A stretch of 64,000 nucleotides of DNA from Rhipidocladum racemiflorum (Eukaryota; Streptophyta; Magnoliopsida; Poales; Poaceae), in contig CM070583.1 of assembly GCA_036346355.1 (NCBI GenBank), positions 8,246,001-8,310,000 on the forward strand, written 5' to 3'. Shown piece by piece: positions 1-10,583 of the stretch. Position 1 is the first letter of the stretch, and each line of letters begins with the position of its first letter. The notes below the pieces were generated by a model that ran no database searches, had not been told where the DNA came from, and saw nothing but the letters and a program-made list of their open reading frames with translations. Made by a program: the position numbers and the translations under genes.

Positions 1-162
1 TCAAATAAAATATTTTCATCAAAACTTTATTTGAAACTTTAAATTATTTTAATAATAAGGTAAATGACTTAATCCAAATAAATCCAAATAAATTCCAAAA
101 AAATTCCAAAAATTCACAAATGCAAATTTAATTTCAATAAAAGCAAAAATTGGGGTGTTACA
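1..162 (-). repeat. LTR head, family A (partial)
   Basis: The minus strand reads TGTAACACCCCAATTTTTGC from 162 downward, the same terminus as the LTRs starting at 6816 and 16183. The rest of the LTR lies outside the window. The AT-rich run with AAATTCCAAA repeats matches the U3 start of the other copies. Confidence 0.85.
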
Positions 163-368
163 GCGGCGCCATCGCGGAGGACGCGAGTTGCAGCGAGGTG
201 GGCGAGGCGGAGGACCGAGTAGGCGACGTGGAGGCGTGGGAGACTGGGAAGGCGGATGGAGCGGTGGAGAAGGAGAAGGGCGAAGACTCGCAGCACGACG
301 GCTGGGTAATCGAGCTCGGTGATGAGACCGAGTCGTGCCAGGCAGTAGAGGAAGGCCGCGAAGTTGGT
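163..368. other. GC-rich foreign block between pol and LTR
   Basis: In the complete family A copy the pol tail is followed by a poly-G polypurine tract and then the LTR. Here the last part of pol and the tract are replaced by about 206 bp of GC-rich sequence that matches nothing else in the window. The minus strand stays open through it, with a leucine- and arginine-rich reading. It may be a captured piece of a host exon, but I do not recognise it. Confidence 0.55.
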
Positions 369-3300
369 CCCAAGTCGCTTTACTTTCCGAATGATTGCTC
401 CACTGGACTCTGCAGAAGCGGGTTGACTTGTTTCTAGTCTCTTGATCCATTGTGTCCAGAATCTTTACAGGGTGCTCCCTGTACGTCAGATCTTCTTGCA
501 GCTCGATTGATTCCAACGACGTCCTCTTATCCGGCACTCAGAGACACTTCTTCAGTTGGGACACATGGAATACATCATGCACTCCCGCCAAGGACTGCGG
601 CAACTCCAGCTGGTATGCAACTTCGCCTTTGCGACTCAAAACCTTAATGGTCCAACATAACGCGGTGCAAGTTTCCCTTTCGCATGGAACATTTTAACTC
701 CCTTGAGAGGGGTAACTCTGAGATATACAAAATCTTTTGGTTCAAAACTCAGATCTCGGCGACGGTTATCTGCGTAACTCTTTTGTCTTGACTGAGCTAT
801 CTTTAGTCTTTCCCGGATTATAGCAATCTGCTCTTCTGCTTCTCGGAGAATATCCGGCCCAAACACGTGACGCTCTCCGGTCTCATTCCAGTTCAACGGT
901 GTTCGGCAGGGTCTACCATACAGGGCTTCAAATGGTGACATCTGCAAACTGGCTTGATAACTGTTATTGTAGCTGAACTCGGCGTACGACAGACTCTTAT
1001 CCCAAGAAGTAGCATAAGCCAAGGCACACGCTCTTAACATATCTTCCAGAATCTGGTTAACTCTTTCCGTCTGTCCATCCGTCTGCGGATGATAAGCTGT
1101 ACTGAAGTTCAAACGGGTCCCCATGGCTTCATGTAGCTTATCCCAAAACCTTGAGGTAAATTGGGTACCTCTGTCCGACACAATCTTCTTCGGCACTCCG
1201 TGCAGACAAACAATCCTTGACATATATAGTTCTGCTAATTTGTCTCCCGAATAGGTGGTCTTCACAAGAATGAAGTGGGCGACCTTTGTCAATCGGTCTA
1301 CTACAACCCATATGGAATCATATCCACCCTGAGTTCTCGGCAAACCGGTAATGAAGTACATACCGATTTCCTCCCACTTCCACTCAGGTATCTTCAGCGG
1401 CTGTAACAGCCCTGCCGGCCTCTGATGCATGGCCTTGACCCGCTGGCATATGTCGCACAACGCAACATGCTCGGCAACTTCGTGCTTCATACTCGGCCAC
1501 CAGAATCTTTCCTTCAGGTCTTGATACATCTTGGCACTTCCTGGATGAATAGAATACTTGGAATCATGGGCTTCTTTCAGAATCAACTGCTCCAGCTCCT
1601 TCTTGTTCGGCACGCAGATGCGATCTTTAATCCACAACGTGCCTTGCTCATCTAATCTGAAGTCTTTTGCCTTGCCTTCCTCCATCTTGGACTTGATTCT
1701 CTGAACCTTGCAATCATCCTTCTGTCCTTCTCGGATCTAATCTTCCAGAGTAGGCTTTACTTCCAATGTAGCTAAAAATCCTTCCGGTACAACCTCCAGC
1801 TTTATTTTCTGAAATTCCTTGCATAACTCGACCTGACTTTCATCCATCAACATATTAACAGTGTGGCTTTTCTGGCTCAAAGCATCGGCTACCACATTGG
1901 CCTTTTCAGGATGGTAGTGGATTCTGACGTTGTAATCCTTGATTAGCTCTAGCCATCTCCTCTGTCTCGTGTTCAGGTTTGATTGGGTGAAAATGTATTT
2001 AAGACTCTTGTGGTCAGTATACACTTCACATATGTTTCCAATCAGGTAATGACGTCATATCTTCAAAGCGTGCACTACGGCAACTAATTCCAGGTCATGC
2101 GTCGGGTAATTCTCCTCATGCGGCCTCATCTACCTTGACGCATACACCACGACCTTTCTATTCTGCATCAACACGCATCCAAGTCCCTGACGCGATGCAT
2201 CGCAATAAATATCAAAACTCTGGTTCACATACAGTAAAACTAACACCGGTGCTGACGTCAACCGCTTCTTCAGCTCTTGAAAACCTTTCTTGCATTCAGT
2301 TGTCCATGTAAACTTCTTTTCTTTCTTCAGCAATTGCGTGAGAGTTCTCGCAATCGTCGAAAATCCCTCAATAAAGCGGCGGTAATAACCTGCCATTCCA
2401 AAAAAGTTACGAATCTGGGTCACTGTCTTCGGCTGCTCCCAATGTAACACAGCTTCCACCTTGCTTGGGTCAACAACAACTCCTGCAACGGTTATTACAT
2501 GTCCTAGGAACTCCACCTTGTCATTCTAAAAAGCACACTTACTGAACTTGGCGAATAGTTGCTGTTCTCTCAGCTTCTCCAAAACTAGCCTCAGGTGTTC
2601 TGCGTGCTCTTCTCTGGTCTTGGAGTAGACCAAAATATCATCTATGAACACAACAACGAACTTGTCCAATACTCCATGAAGACCTTATTCATCAAATTCA
2701 TAAAATAAGCTGGCGCATTCGTCAGACCAAAGGACATGACAGTAAACTCGTAATGTCCATATCTCGACGAGAATGCGGTCTTCGGAATATCCTATGATCG
2801 GATCTTCAACTGGTGATATCCCGATCTCAAGTCAATCTTGGAGAAAACTCCAGCTCCTCTCAACTGATCAAATAGATCATCAATCCTGGGTAACGGATAT
2901 TTGTTCTTCACTGTAACTTCATTGAGTACACGGTAATCTACGCACATCCTGAAATTCCCGTCCTTCTTTTTGATGAACATAACTGACGCTTTCCATGGCG
3001 ACGAACTAGGCCTTATGAATCCTTTTTCCATCAGCTCCTCGAGCTGCTTCTTTATCTCCACCAACTCCTCGGTTGACATCCGATATGGTCTCTTTGCTAT
3101 CGGTGCTGTTCCGGGTACTAGCTCAGTTAAAAACTCTATATCTCTGTCTGGCGGCATACCAGGTAGATCTTCAGGAAAAACATCCGGATACTCATCCACA
3201 ACTGGAACATCTCCAATGCTGACTGCTTCTACGCTGTTGACCATCAACTGCTCGTCTCGAACAGCGGTCACGTGAAACTCCACGTTTCTTCCACAAGGGC

Positions 3301-3535
3301 TCTCAACTGATATGACTCTTTGTCCACAGTCTAACACGGCCTTGTGCTTGGTCAACCAGTCCATTCCCAAGATAACATCTAGAGTTTGGGTTCCCAATAT
3401 TATGAGGTTTGCTAGGAATTCTACCCCTTTTATTAATATTCTCACCCCAAAACATCTTACTTGAGATCGGAGTTTTGACCCAAGGGTTTGAACTATAAGC
3501 ATGCCTTTAAGATTCACAATTCCCAAATCATTTCT
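369..3535 (-). pseudogene. Degenerate gypsy pol (protease, RT, RNase H, integrase, chromodomain)
   Basis: Read from high to low coordinates: protease remnant with ILGMDWL (about 3400), reverse transcriptase (about 3100-2400), RNase H with YCDASRQGLG (about 2190) and YTDHKSLKY (about 2010), integrase with a HHCC zinc motif and DDE core (1685-636), then a chromodomain-like tail ending at WSNH...ATW (about 369). Stops and frameshifts split it into segments 3640-2792, 2516-2130, 2024-1737, 1685-636 and 537-369. The first catalytic aspartate of integrase, GMDF in the plus-strand copy, reads GMYF here, so this integrase would be dead even if the frame were open. It is the same family as the pol at 12860-16145. 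Confidence 0.9.
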
Positions 3536-4499
3536 AGCACGTCCTCTGCCCTCGTTCACGGGGTGCTCTCCGCGCACACGAGTTGGCCCAGATCCGAGCC
3601 TCCGAGGCAGATGAGCAGCAAGCTGTAGCCTATAGGACAATGCTTCAGTGATTATATTTCCCCAAACTTGCTTGCTTCTTTCTGTTCATGAGGATGTACA
3701 TATGGTGGACGAGATCACGATATAGACTTTAAGTATGAGACACGCTCCTTTGCTAGAGCCTATATGTCATATTTTTAGTGAATCTGCTGCTTTGAGCTTG
3801 TCAACAGAGAGGCAAACCCAAGTTGTCTGACTGGAAAATGTTTCAGTTTACAACCAAACTTGTCTGCAAGTATTGCTCTCTTATTGATTGGTCAAGATTT
3901 ATATGTACCGAGCTAGATTTATGGATGCTAGTTACTGGTGTTGTGTTTAGCTTCCCTTAGACTGAAGTTGTCAGCAGATATGCTTAAGCATTCATTTTTG
4001 CAAGTTAGATATGTTCAGGGGTGATGACCAAAGTGATGCAACTTGTAGTTCGCGTTAAGTTTGTCACTCATGTTCTAGGGTGTATCCAATTACCTCATCT
4101 TTGATTGGTGATCCCTGATCTGGACAGGTTTGTATTTGGGTATACCTTGGAATAAATGATAATCCGTTGGTTTGAAACCAAATGATTTTGAGTCACAATC
4201 ATGGGAGTAATGTGTACCGTACTTAAAAGGCTAAAAAGCTCGTTATAGCTAGCTGTTGCCTTATGCTTATTTTCAGTCGTGGTCTATTGTTAGTTTGTTA
4301 CTATGTCCCCAAGTTCTGAATTCTTGCGTCAGCTTGAATATTCAACATAGTGGATGCACTCATATAAGATCATGTATGTGTGTTATTGTGTGAGAGCTAT
4401 GTTATATTGTTATATATGTACTTGTGTTAAAAAGTTCATTGATGTACTTGTGTTAAAAAGTTCATTGGTTCATGTGAATGTTGTATGGTTCATGCATTT
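3536..4499. other. Gene-free sequence of unknown origin
   Basis: No long open frame and no transposon terminus was recognised. Up to about 3640 it is GC-rich; beyond that it is AT-rich and looks like intron or UTR sequence. It directly abuts the broken 5' side of the minus-strand gypsy remnant, so it may be the original insertion site or a host gene relic. Confidence 0.4.
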
Positions 4500-4700
4500 T
4501 TTGCCTTACATACTATCCGATTATATTATCCGTTTCCGATCCGTATCCGTCATGTATCCGTCCCGTGTCCGAATCCAAACTACTCCGAATTCGTATCTGT
4601 ATCCGGTCTATCTGTATCCGACTCCAAATCCAGGATAATAATATGGGTTAGGATACGGGATAAGCAATATCCGACCGAATCCGACCCGTTTTCACCCTTA
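4500..4700. mobile_element. hAT-like transposon end (ATCCG-rich subterminal region)
   Basis: Dense ATCCG/CGGAT repeats finish at ...TTTTCACCCTTA (4700). Read from the other strand this is TAAGGGTGAAAACGGGTCGG, a terminus style common to plant hAT elements. No matching opposite end or 8-bp duplication was located, so this is a remnant or a non-autonomous copy of unknown extent. Confidence 0.5.
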
Positions 4701-4859
4701 GCCGCAAGACATGCACGCGCGGAAGCATGTGGACGGTGGCACAAAACATTTTTTTTTCTTTTTATCTTCGTAACCTTTGACTCAAATCTTCAATCAATAA
4801 ACCATTTCCAGATCTGTGTTCCTAATATTTTTGTGAATAAAACTAGACTGGTCTTGACA

Positions 4860-5990
4860 TATAAATTTGTTCTTTACAACTTTTCGTACAGTACTTTACT
4901 ACAACACCTCAATAGTAAAAAAATATTATAAAACTTTTTTTATCAAATATATTATCTCTGTGATGGTACGTAGTAAAGTATAGTATGATACGTGAAAAAT
5001 GTGGGGTGGAGTGATGCGGATCAAAAGATAGTAAAGTTGGGAGTACCGTAGCTATGGTACTCCCATAGTCCTACTCTCTCTCTCTCTTTATATATACTCC
5101 AACGTTTATATGCTGCCATGTGTCCCATCCCAACCCCCGCGTAACCAAGAGACACTGCTACAGCGTATAGTAAAGTGACACTGATACATGTAGCAAAGTG
5201 GTATGCACGCTACTAGTAAAGATGGAAGCAACACTGATCCCATCTCCCCGCCTCCCACGCGAAACTGTTTCCTCTGACATCGACGTCACTGACGTTGGGT
5301 CACTGACGTGTAGGGTCCACGTACTGCGAGGGCCCGCGTGCAGTGATCCAACGTCGGAGGAATCGACGTTAGATGATCTCAATTCCCTCCCACGCCCGTA
5401 TCATGCACTGCTATCTATTTTCTTTTTTTTTAATCCATCGTAACTTCTTATTAGAAGATCCGATCAACAAATCGTTTTCATATCTATATTCTTAACATTT
5501 TTTCAAACAAAGCTAGATCAGTCTTGATATATAAATTTTAAATTTTGAATTCACTTGTACATGAAACTGTAAAGAGGGGTACTAAAAACAGTAAAGCTAA
5601 TTGTACTTGGCAATGAACTAATTGACATGTATCTGTATGTTGCTTGACTATGAATTCAATGTAATTTTTTAGACCAAGTCACGGCTGCCGACGTAGAGTG
5701 CATTAACTTACCATTTTTTCTTTGTTCCATCATAAATTTTAATTACGACCACAATTTGTTGAATGCTTTTCAGATTTGTATTTATTATAGTAAAATTGGT
5801 ATGTTAGTTGAATTTTAGGCACTCCCAAACCATGTTAAATTACCATAACTTTACTATATACTAAATAATAGTCTTTACTATAGTGTGACCATATATATAT
5901 CGAAGTGAATAAAATAATTTTCACCATACCTTTACTGTATACTGTAACAAACTTTACAATACCGCAGTAAGAAAAATTACTATCAAATGG
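4860..5990. repeat. Field of AGTAAAG / CTTTACT motifs
   Basis: AGTAAAG-like heptamers and their reverse complement recur well over ten times in both orientations (for example near 4890, 4970, 5030, 5170, 5215, 5600, 5850, 5880, 5925). Such clusters are typical of the subterminal regions where plant DNA transposases bind. No transposase and no termini were recognised. Confidence 0.4.
5039..5064. repeat. 26-bp near-perfect palindrome
   Basis: GGGAGTACC at 5039-5047 is mirrored by GGTACTCCC at 5056-5064 with TAGCTA at the centre. It is followed by a short (TC)n run and TATATATAC. It could be a transposon terminus or a hairpin. Confidence 0.6.
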
Positions 5991-6317
5991 CACCCATTTT
6001 CACACATGCGACAAAGGAGACATAGATTAGCCATCAGTGCCAATTTACAACCCTTCTTCCTAACATCTTCCGGGTCATCTCTCTCTTCTTCCTTTTGCTT
6101 GTCAACGGTGCCAATTTACAACTCAAAACCGCATCACTTTACAACAACTCTAAAGAGGGGATTAGAGGGAGAGGAAGGAGAAGAGCTGGGCTGGCCAGCT
6201 GACCGGGGATGGCGGCGCATTGCTGGTAAGGCTTGTCGGTGGACCCAGCTCTTCTCTATTGTAGCTCGATGCCTCAAAGTCTTGACTCTTGAGGATCTCC
6301 TCCATGGCGCCTGATTG
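5991..6317. other. Short gene-free stretch
   Basis: It contains an open frame of about 100 codons (6006-6314) with no recognisable domain and a phrase repeated twice (TGCCAATTTACAAC near 6039 and 6108). I see no support for a gene. Confidence 0.35.
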
Positions 6318-6660
6318 TGTAACACCCGTGTTCTGTAATTAAGCTTAATGAAGCTAATTAAGTGTTGATTAGTGCTCTGACTTGTTTTTGAATCTTGATT
6401 TGGAATTATTCGCCTTTGATTTCCTTTTCGTCGTTTCGTTTGTTCGTTTTCCCCGATCGAAGCCCCCGGATTTGATTTCGGGTGAAATTTCGATTCGTGT
6501 ATGTTAGAACCCAAACTTAAGTTTCTAAACCTTCATTAGGATCCCCCGAACCTATCCCAAGAGTCCCCAACGTAGTTGGTAAAGCGCCGTTGCGAAAGTC
6601 GCAAAATTCAGAATTTTCAGCTGTTGGAGCGGCAGTACCGCAGCTATAACCGCGGTACTA
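6318..6660 (+). repeat. LTR head fragment, family B
   Basis: TGTAACACCCGTGTTCTG and the following ~340 bp match the LTR that starts at 35107 in the same orientation. The fragment ends abruptly at an inverted family A LTR head. It has no internal region, so it is a truncated LTR. Confidence 0.8.
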
Positions 6661-6905
6661 CTTCCAAATAAATTCCAGAAAATTTCAAAAATTCACCAAA
6701 GTGCCAAATCTTATTTAAATTCATGAAATGCAAAAATTGGGGTGTTACACCGTTCCAGATGCTTTTGTGGCAAAGACTGGCCATTTCACTGATCACAAAT
6801 TAAGCATCCGAACGGTGTAACACCCCAATTTTTGCATTTCATGAATTTAAATAAGATTTGGCACTTTGGTGAATTTTTGAAATTTTCTGGAATTTATTTG
6901 GAATT
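6661..6905. repeat. Inverted repeat of the family A LTR head
   Basis: The first ~90 bp of the family A LTR are present in reverse orientation (6661-6749) just before the true LTR start at 6816. The bases between also pair: CCGTTCCAGATGCTT (6750-6764) against AAGCATCCGAACGG (6802-6815). The arms are about 100 bp with a loop of about 37 bp. The structure would form a long hairpin in DNA or RNA. Confidence 0.85.
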
Positions 6906-7197
6906 TATTCCCTTTTGAAATAATTAAAGAATTTGATTTTACAAATAAAATTTTGTTCGAAATATTTTATTTGAGTACAAAATGTTCCAAAATATTTTCT
7001 AAAATATTTTCTGGATTTTTTCTGAGTGTTTTGCTATTTTTAATGAATTAAATGAATTTATGGAATTAATTTGAATATTTAATCGCTGAAAAAACCGAGT
7101 TGGTTTGTACTGTTCCTCCGACTCGGACCCGACCCGAGCCCGAGTCTGACTCGAGTCCGAGTCCGACTCGAACCCAACCTAACCCTAACCCTCTCGA

Positions 7198-8048
7198 CCG
7201 TCCGATCAAGATCGAACGGCCGAGATTGAGCCACGTCGCCGAACCCGAGTCTGACCGAGCCGGACCCAAGCCCAAACCCCGCACCATTGGATCTTAATCC
7301 AACGGCTCGCGTTGAGCCACGTCACCCCACTCCGAGTCCTCGTCGTACTCCGCCGCCGCCCGCGTGTGGGCCTCGGTCTCCGCGCTTTTCACGGAAGCCG
7401 AGGCCCCTATTTAAAGCGCCGCCGCTGCCACCAGGTAGCCGACTTCCGTGCGCACCCGTAGCCCTAGCCCACGTCACCTGAGTCGCCGCCGTTTGCCCGC
7501 TAGAGCTCGCCGTAGTTGCACTAGGTCTTCGCCGCGGTAATTCGTCGATTCCGCCGCCGTCCGCCGTCCTCCGCCGCCGTTGAGCCCAGATCCAGAACCG
7601 CAAGGACCAGCCGTGTCGGAGGGGACCTTTCACTTCGCCGGAACTGCGCCCAAACGCCGTCGGGCGTGTCGTCGTCCTCGTCTCCGATGGCCTCTGCTCC
7701 GCCGCGCGCCATCGCCGCCTCGCGAACTCCGTCAGCCGTCCGATCAAGATCCGAGGGCCCAGATTCGTTCACGTCGTCACGGTAAAATCCCACGTTGTAA
7801 TTTTCAGATCTATTTCCAACCGTTGGATCTAGAACCAACGGTTTAGATTGTGCCACGTAGCTAGAACCGCACCGTACTAGATCCAATCTCAGCCGTTAGA
7901 TCTAGATCAAACGGCTAGGGTTAGCCACGTTGTAACTCTAGAGTTGATCTTGACCGTCCGATCAAGATCGAACGGTCCATACCAGCCGAGCGGTTTCCAT
8001 AACGTGTTAAGCCAGATCCGATCTGGGTCGTTGATTTTTAAATCAACG
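7198..8048 (+). repeat. Array of ~22-bp palindromes in the LTR
   Basis: At least seven imperfect palindromes on the plan CCGTTGGATC-NN-GATCCAACGG lie at about 7198, 7284, 7736, 7820, 7893, 7954 and 8029. Most are followed about 10 bp later by CCACGT, a G-box-like core. Arms differ between copies but often keep pairing (for example GTTGATTT with AAATCAAC at 8030). The same array is present in the 3' LTR and in the solo LTR at 24195-27595. Confidence 0.8.
7408..7415 (+). promoter_or_regulatory. TATA-like box of the family A LTR
   Basis: TATTTAAA in the context GAGGCCCCTATTTAAAGCG is conserved in the other LTRs (16791 and, as TATTTAAT, 24817). It follows an AT-rich U3 and precedes a GC-rich leader, which fits a core promoter. 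Transcription would start about 30 bp downstream, leaving nearly 3 kb of R/U5. Confidence 0.6.
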
Positions 8049-9682
8049 GCCGAGATCTAGCCACGTGGGCGGAAGTCTGACCGCCGCGATCGGCGGCCGC
8101 CGCGATCACCGTGGCGTCACGTGTGACGTCAGCGTGGGGCCCGCGTGTCAGCGGCCCAGCCAACCGCACCATGACGTCACGCTGACGTCACGGTGGGGCC
8201 CAGCTGTCAGCCGTCCCTCAGCCGTGCGTGATGACGTCACTGCTGACGTCATCCGAGGGGCCCACCTGTCAGTGAGACACGTGAGCCGTGGACCGGGTCC
8301 ACGGTGGACCGAGCCGCGCCGTGCGCCGGGTCCATGGACCCGAGGCGACGTGGCGGCTCCCGATTGGTCCACGTGTCATGCTGACGCAATAAATTAATTT
8401 CCGAAAAAGAAAATGATTTATTAATTCGAATTATTGATTTCAAAAATGGATTCAAACTTCAAACGCTTATAACTTTTGCGTTTCAACTCCGATTTGAGTG
8501 ATTCAAATTTCTAAATTTTCATAAAAATGAGACCTACTCAAATATAAATTTTAATTAATTTTTGATTATGAATATTTCTCTGTTTTTATTTAATTAATGT
8601 TTTCTTTAAACTTTAAAAGGTTATAACTTTTGCATTTAAACTCCGAATTTTACGATTCCAGTTTCTAAAAATTCATAAAATTATGCTCTATCTGTTTATG
8701 GACTTTATTTGGATGTTTGGACACTTTTTGTCTACTGTTTATTTATTTATTGCTATTTGCACGCTTTACGAGTAGACGTTGAAGTGCCCGAAGGCTTCGA
8801 AGGTGAAGTGTTGACTCAGGAACCAGCTCAGGACCAAGAACAAGTACTCTTTGAAGGCTAGGCAGGCTTTGACCATGTTGATCCCATTTTCAAATTATTT
8901 TGGTTTAAATTATTGCATGCTAGTTTAATTAGAAAATGCTTTATTTAATTACGGGAAATTAGAAAAATGCCAAATTGCTGTATGACACCTTGGTTAATTA
9001 AATATGTGCAATGACCCCTTGTCACCCTAGTTGAGGATTAAATAGTTGGATATTATTAAATTGCCTACATGGGAATTTAGATCGTTGTAGTATATTGCTT
9101 AGACCTGCTACGTGCTCATGACATGATTTTGGACAATCAAATGTTAATATTAACTTAATGATATATTGAACCTGTTTTGGAAAGGTATCATGTGTTGTGA
9201 TGTTGATGGCACGTGGTGCATGGTAATCAACTAGGGGTTTGATAAATAGTTTTCGACCGGGGCATGTGGTAAGAATGATCGGGTGGGCCAGTTGTGGCAC
9301 CGGGAATGTTGTTTTGGTTCTTCGGGTAGTCTTGCCCTGGTCACCCTAAGGACTTAACCTTGCAAGCCTTTGAACTGAGTCAAACGTGCAACCACATGTC
9401 TGTAATGGGACGGACATAGTTGATTAAGTTGCTAATAACGTACCTGTGAGACCTCAGGATGTCAACTACACCTTTTGTGTAGTTGTACGGGGGAGCGTAC
9501 CGGGGCTGCGGCCAGGTACCCATCTAACGGTGGATTGGCCTAAACTTCGCCTTCGCTAAGGGAAGGGTTAGTGTGCAATCACCGGGGAGGACCACTTGTG
9601 CTGTTAGAAGTTTTCGAAAGACTCTGTTACGGACACTCGCCTTTGTGGGGTTTGGCTGTATCTTGTGGGTAAAGTGCATAAC

Positions 9683-9712
9683 CTCTGCAGAGTGTAAAAT
9701 CTATTCGAATAG
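9683..9712 (+). promoter_or_regulatory. Conserved double-palindrome box of the LTR
   Basis: CTCTGCAGAG (9683-9692) and CTATTCGAATAG (9701-9712) are perfect palindromes spaced 8 bp apart, preceded by GTGGGTAAAGT and followed by GCCGTG. The box recurs in LTRs of families A, F, D and G and, more diverged, in C. Its function is unknown. Confidence 0.75.
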
Positions 9713-10406
9713 CCGTGTCTGCGTTATTAGACATTGCTCGGGAATTACAGTCAAGGGTTAGACTTTCTCGAAAATAACTTGGACTTGGAAGGTTTGGTTT
9801 GGTTTAATAATGATGTTGATGGAAATGTGGATTAGAATTGGGAAAGATGTTTATTTAATTGCTGGAAAAGTTATTGCTCTTAAACATGTTTCTACTGCTT
9901 TTGAATCTACTTATGTTACTTGTCAAGATGCTGTTTTATTGCAAATATACCCTGAGCTACTCCTTTGTACTAAGCCATGCATGTAGTATATTAGCTTGCA
10001 TTCTGTGCATGACTTGCTGAGTACCAAGTACTCACCCTTGCCACAATACAACACCAGTTGAAGAAGAGTCTACACCAGCTTTGGAGGAGGAGCTCCAAGA
10101 GGAACCGTCTAATTAGGGAGCGAGCCCAGTCAGTTGCCTGTGGTATACTGGATGGCGCCACGAAGTTATCTTATTTTCCGCTGCAGTTATTTCTCTCTTA
10201 TTGAGTTTTCGCCCTGCGTGGCATATATTTGTAACTTGACCATAAGGTCGAGCAACCCGTTTGGTTAACTATTTAACGTACCTTATTATTTCGTTGAGTA
10301 TGATTGTGATATTCACCAATGTTGAGACTGTGTGCACTAGCGCGTTCCTGGACTAGTGCTGAATACACAGAGTGTCCGGATTTGCAAATTCGGGTCCTGA
10401 CAGAGG

Positions 10407-10419
10407 TGGTATCAGAGCC
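10407..10419 (+). other. Primer binding site (initiator tRNA-Met type)
   Basis: TGGTATCAGAGCC lies 4 bp after the LTR end. It is complementary to the 3' end of plant initiator tRNA-Met, the usual primer of Tekay/Del elements. The second internal copy after 19784 has a damaged version of this site. Confidence 0.9.
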
Positions 10420-10583
10420 ATACTGACTGTAGGCTCACCCATAGTTAGATTGGTCGTAGTGAGGATAAAACCTATTTTCTAAAGATAAAACTTGTCAAGA
10501 TAATAAATGAATTCTCGACTTACCTCTTTCTTCCTTGTTCATACCCTTGCTGAGTTCTTTTCGTCTTCCACATTGATTTTACA

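Larger units (their letters stand above)
1..3535 (-). mobile_element. Tekay-type Ty3/gypsy element, family A, partial, minus strand
   Basis: A remnant of the same family as the fuller element at 6816-19784, read on the minus strand. It comprises the head of an LTR (1-162, cut by the window edge), a foreign GC-rich block (163-368) and degenerate pol (369-3535). Similarity to family A stops near 3535, inside the protease region, so gag, primer site and the 5' LTR are missing. The lineage call rests on the RT/integrase order, a chromodomain-like C terminus and the TGTAACACCCC LTR terminus. Confidence 0.9.
6816..10402 (+). repeat. 5' LTR of family A
   Basis: It starts TGTAACACCCC and ends CGGGTCCTGACA. 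In order it holds an AT-rich U3, a GC-rich block with palindromes (7198-8048), a TATTTAAA box (7408), a small acidic exon (8776-8856), a box with two palindromes (9683-9712), a hairpin (10018-10034) and a second acidic exon just downstream. The donor after the first exon is mutated in this copy (GGCTAGG instead of GGCAAGT). Confidence 0.92.

Noticed and set aside
4354..4931. Two overlapping plus-strand frames
   Set aside because: They run through the ATCCG repeats of a transposon end and have no domain.
7177..7195. Telomere-like CCTAACCCTAACCC
   Set aside because: Only two units and not the plant CCCTAAA repeat; it is part of the LTR and recurs at about 16543.
7322..7886. Minus-strand open frames in the LTR
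   Set aside because: GC-rich leader of the LTR; the same frames recur in the 3' LTR without domains, and palindromes explain the composition.
10407..10419. Possible tRNA gene fragment
   Set aside because: Only the primer-complementary bases are present; no cloverleaf in the window was recognised.
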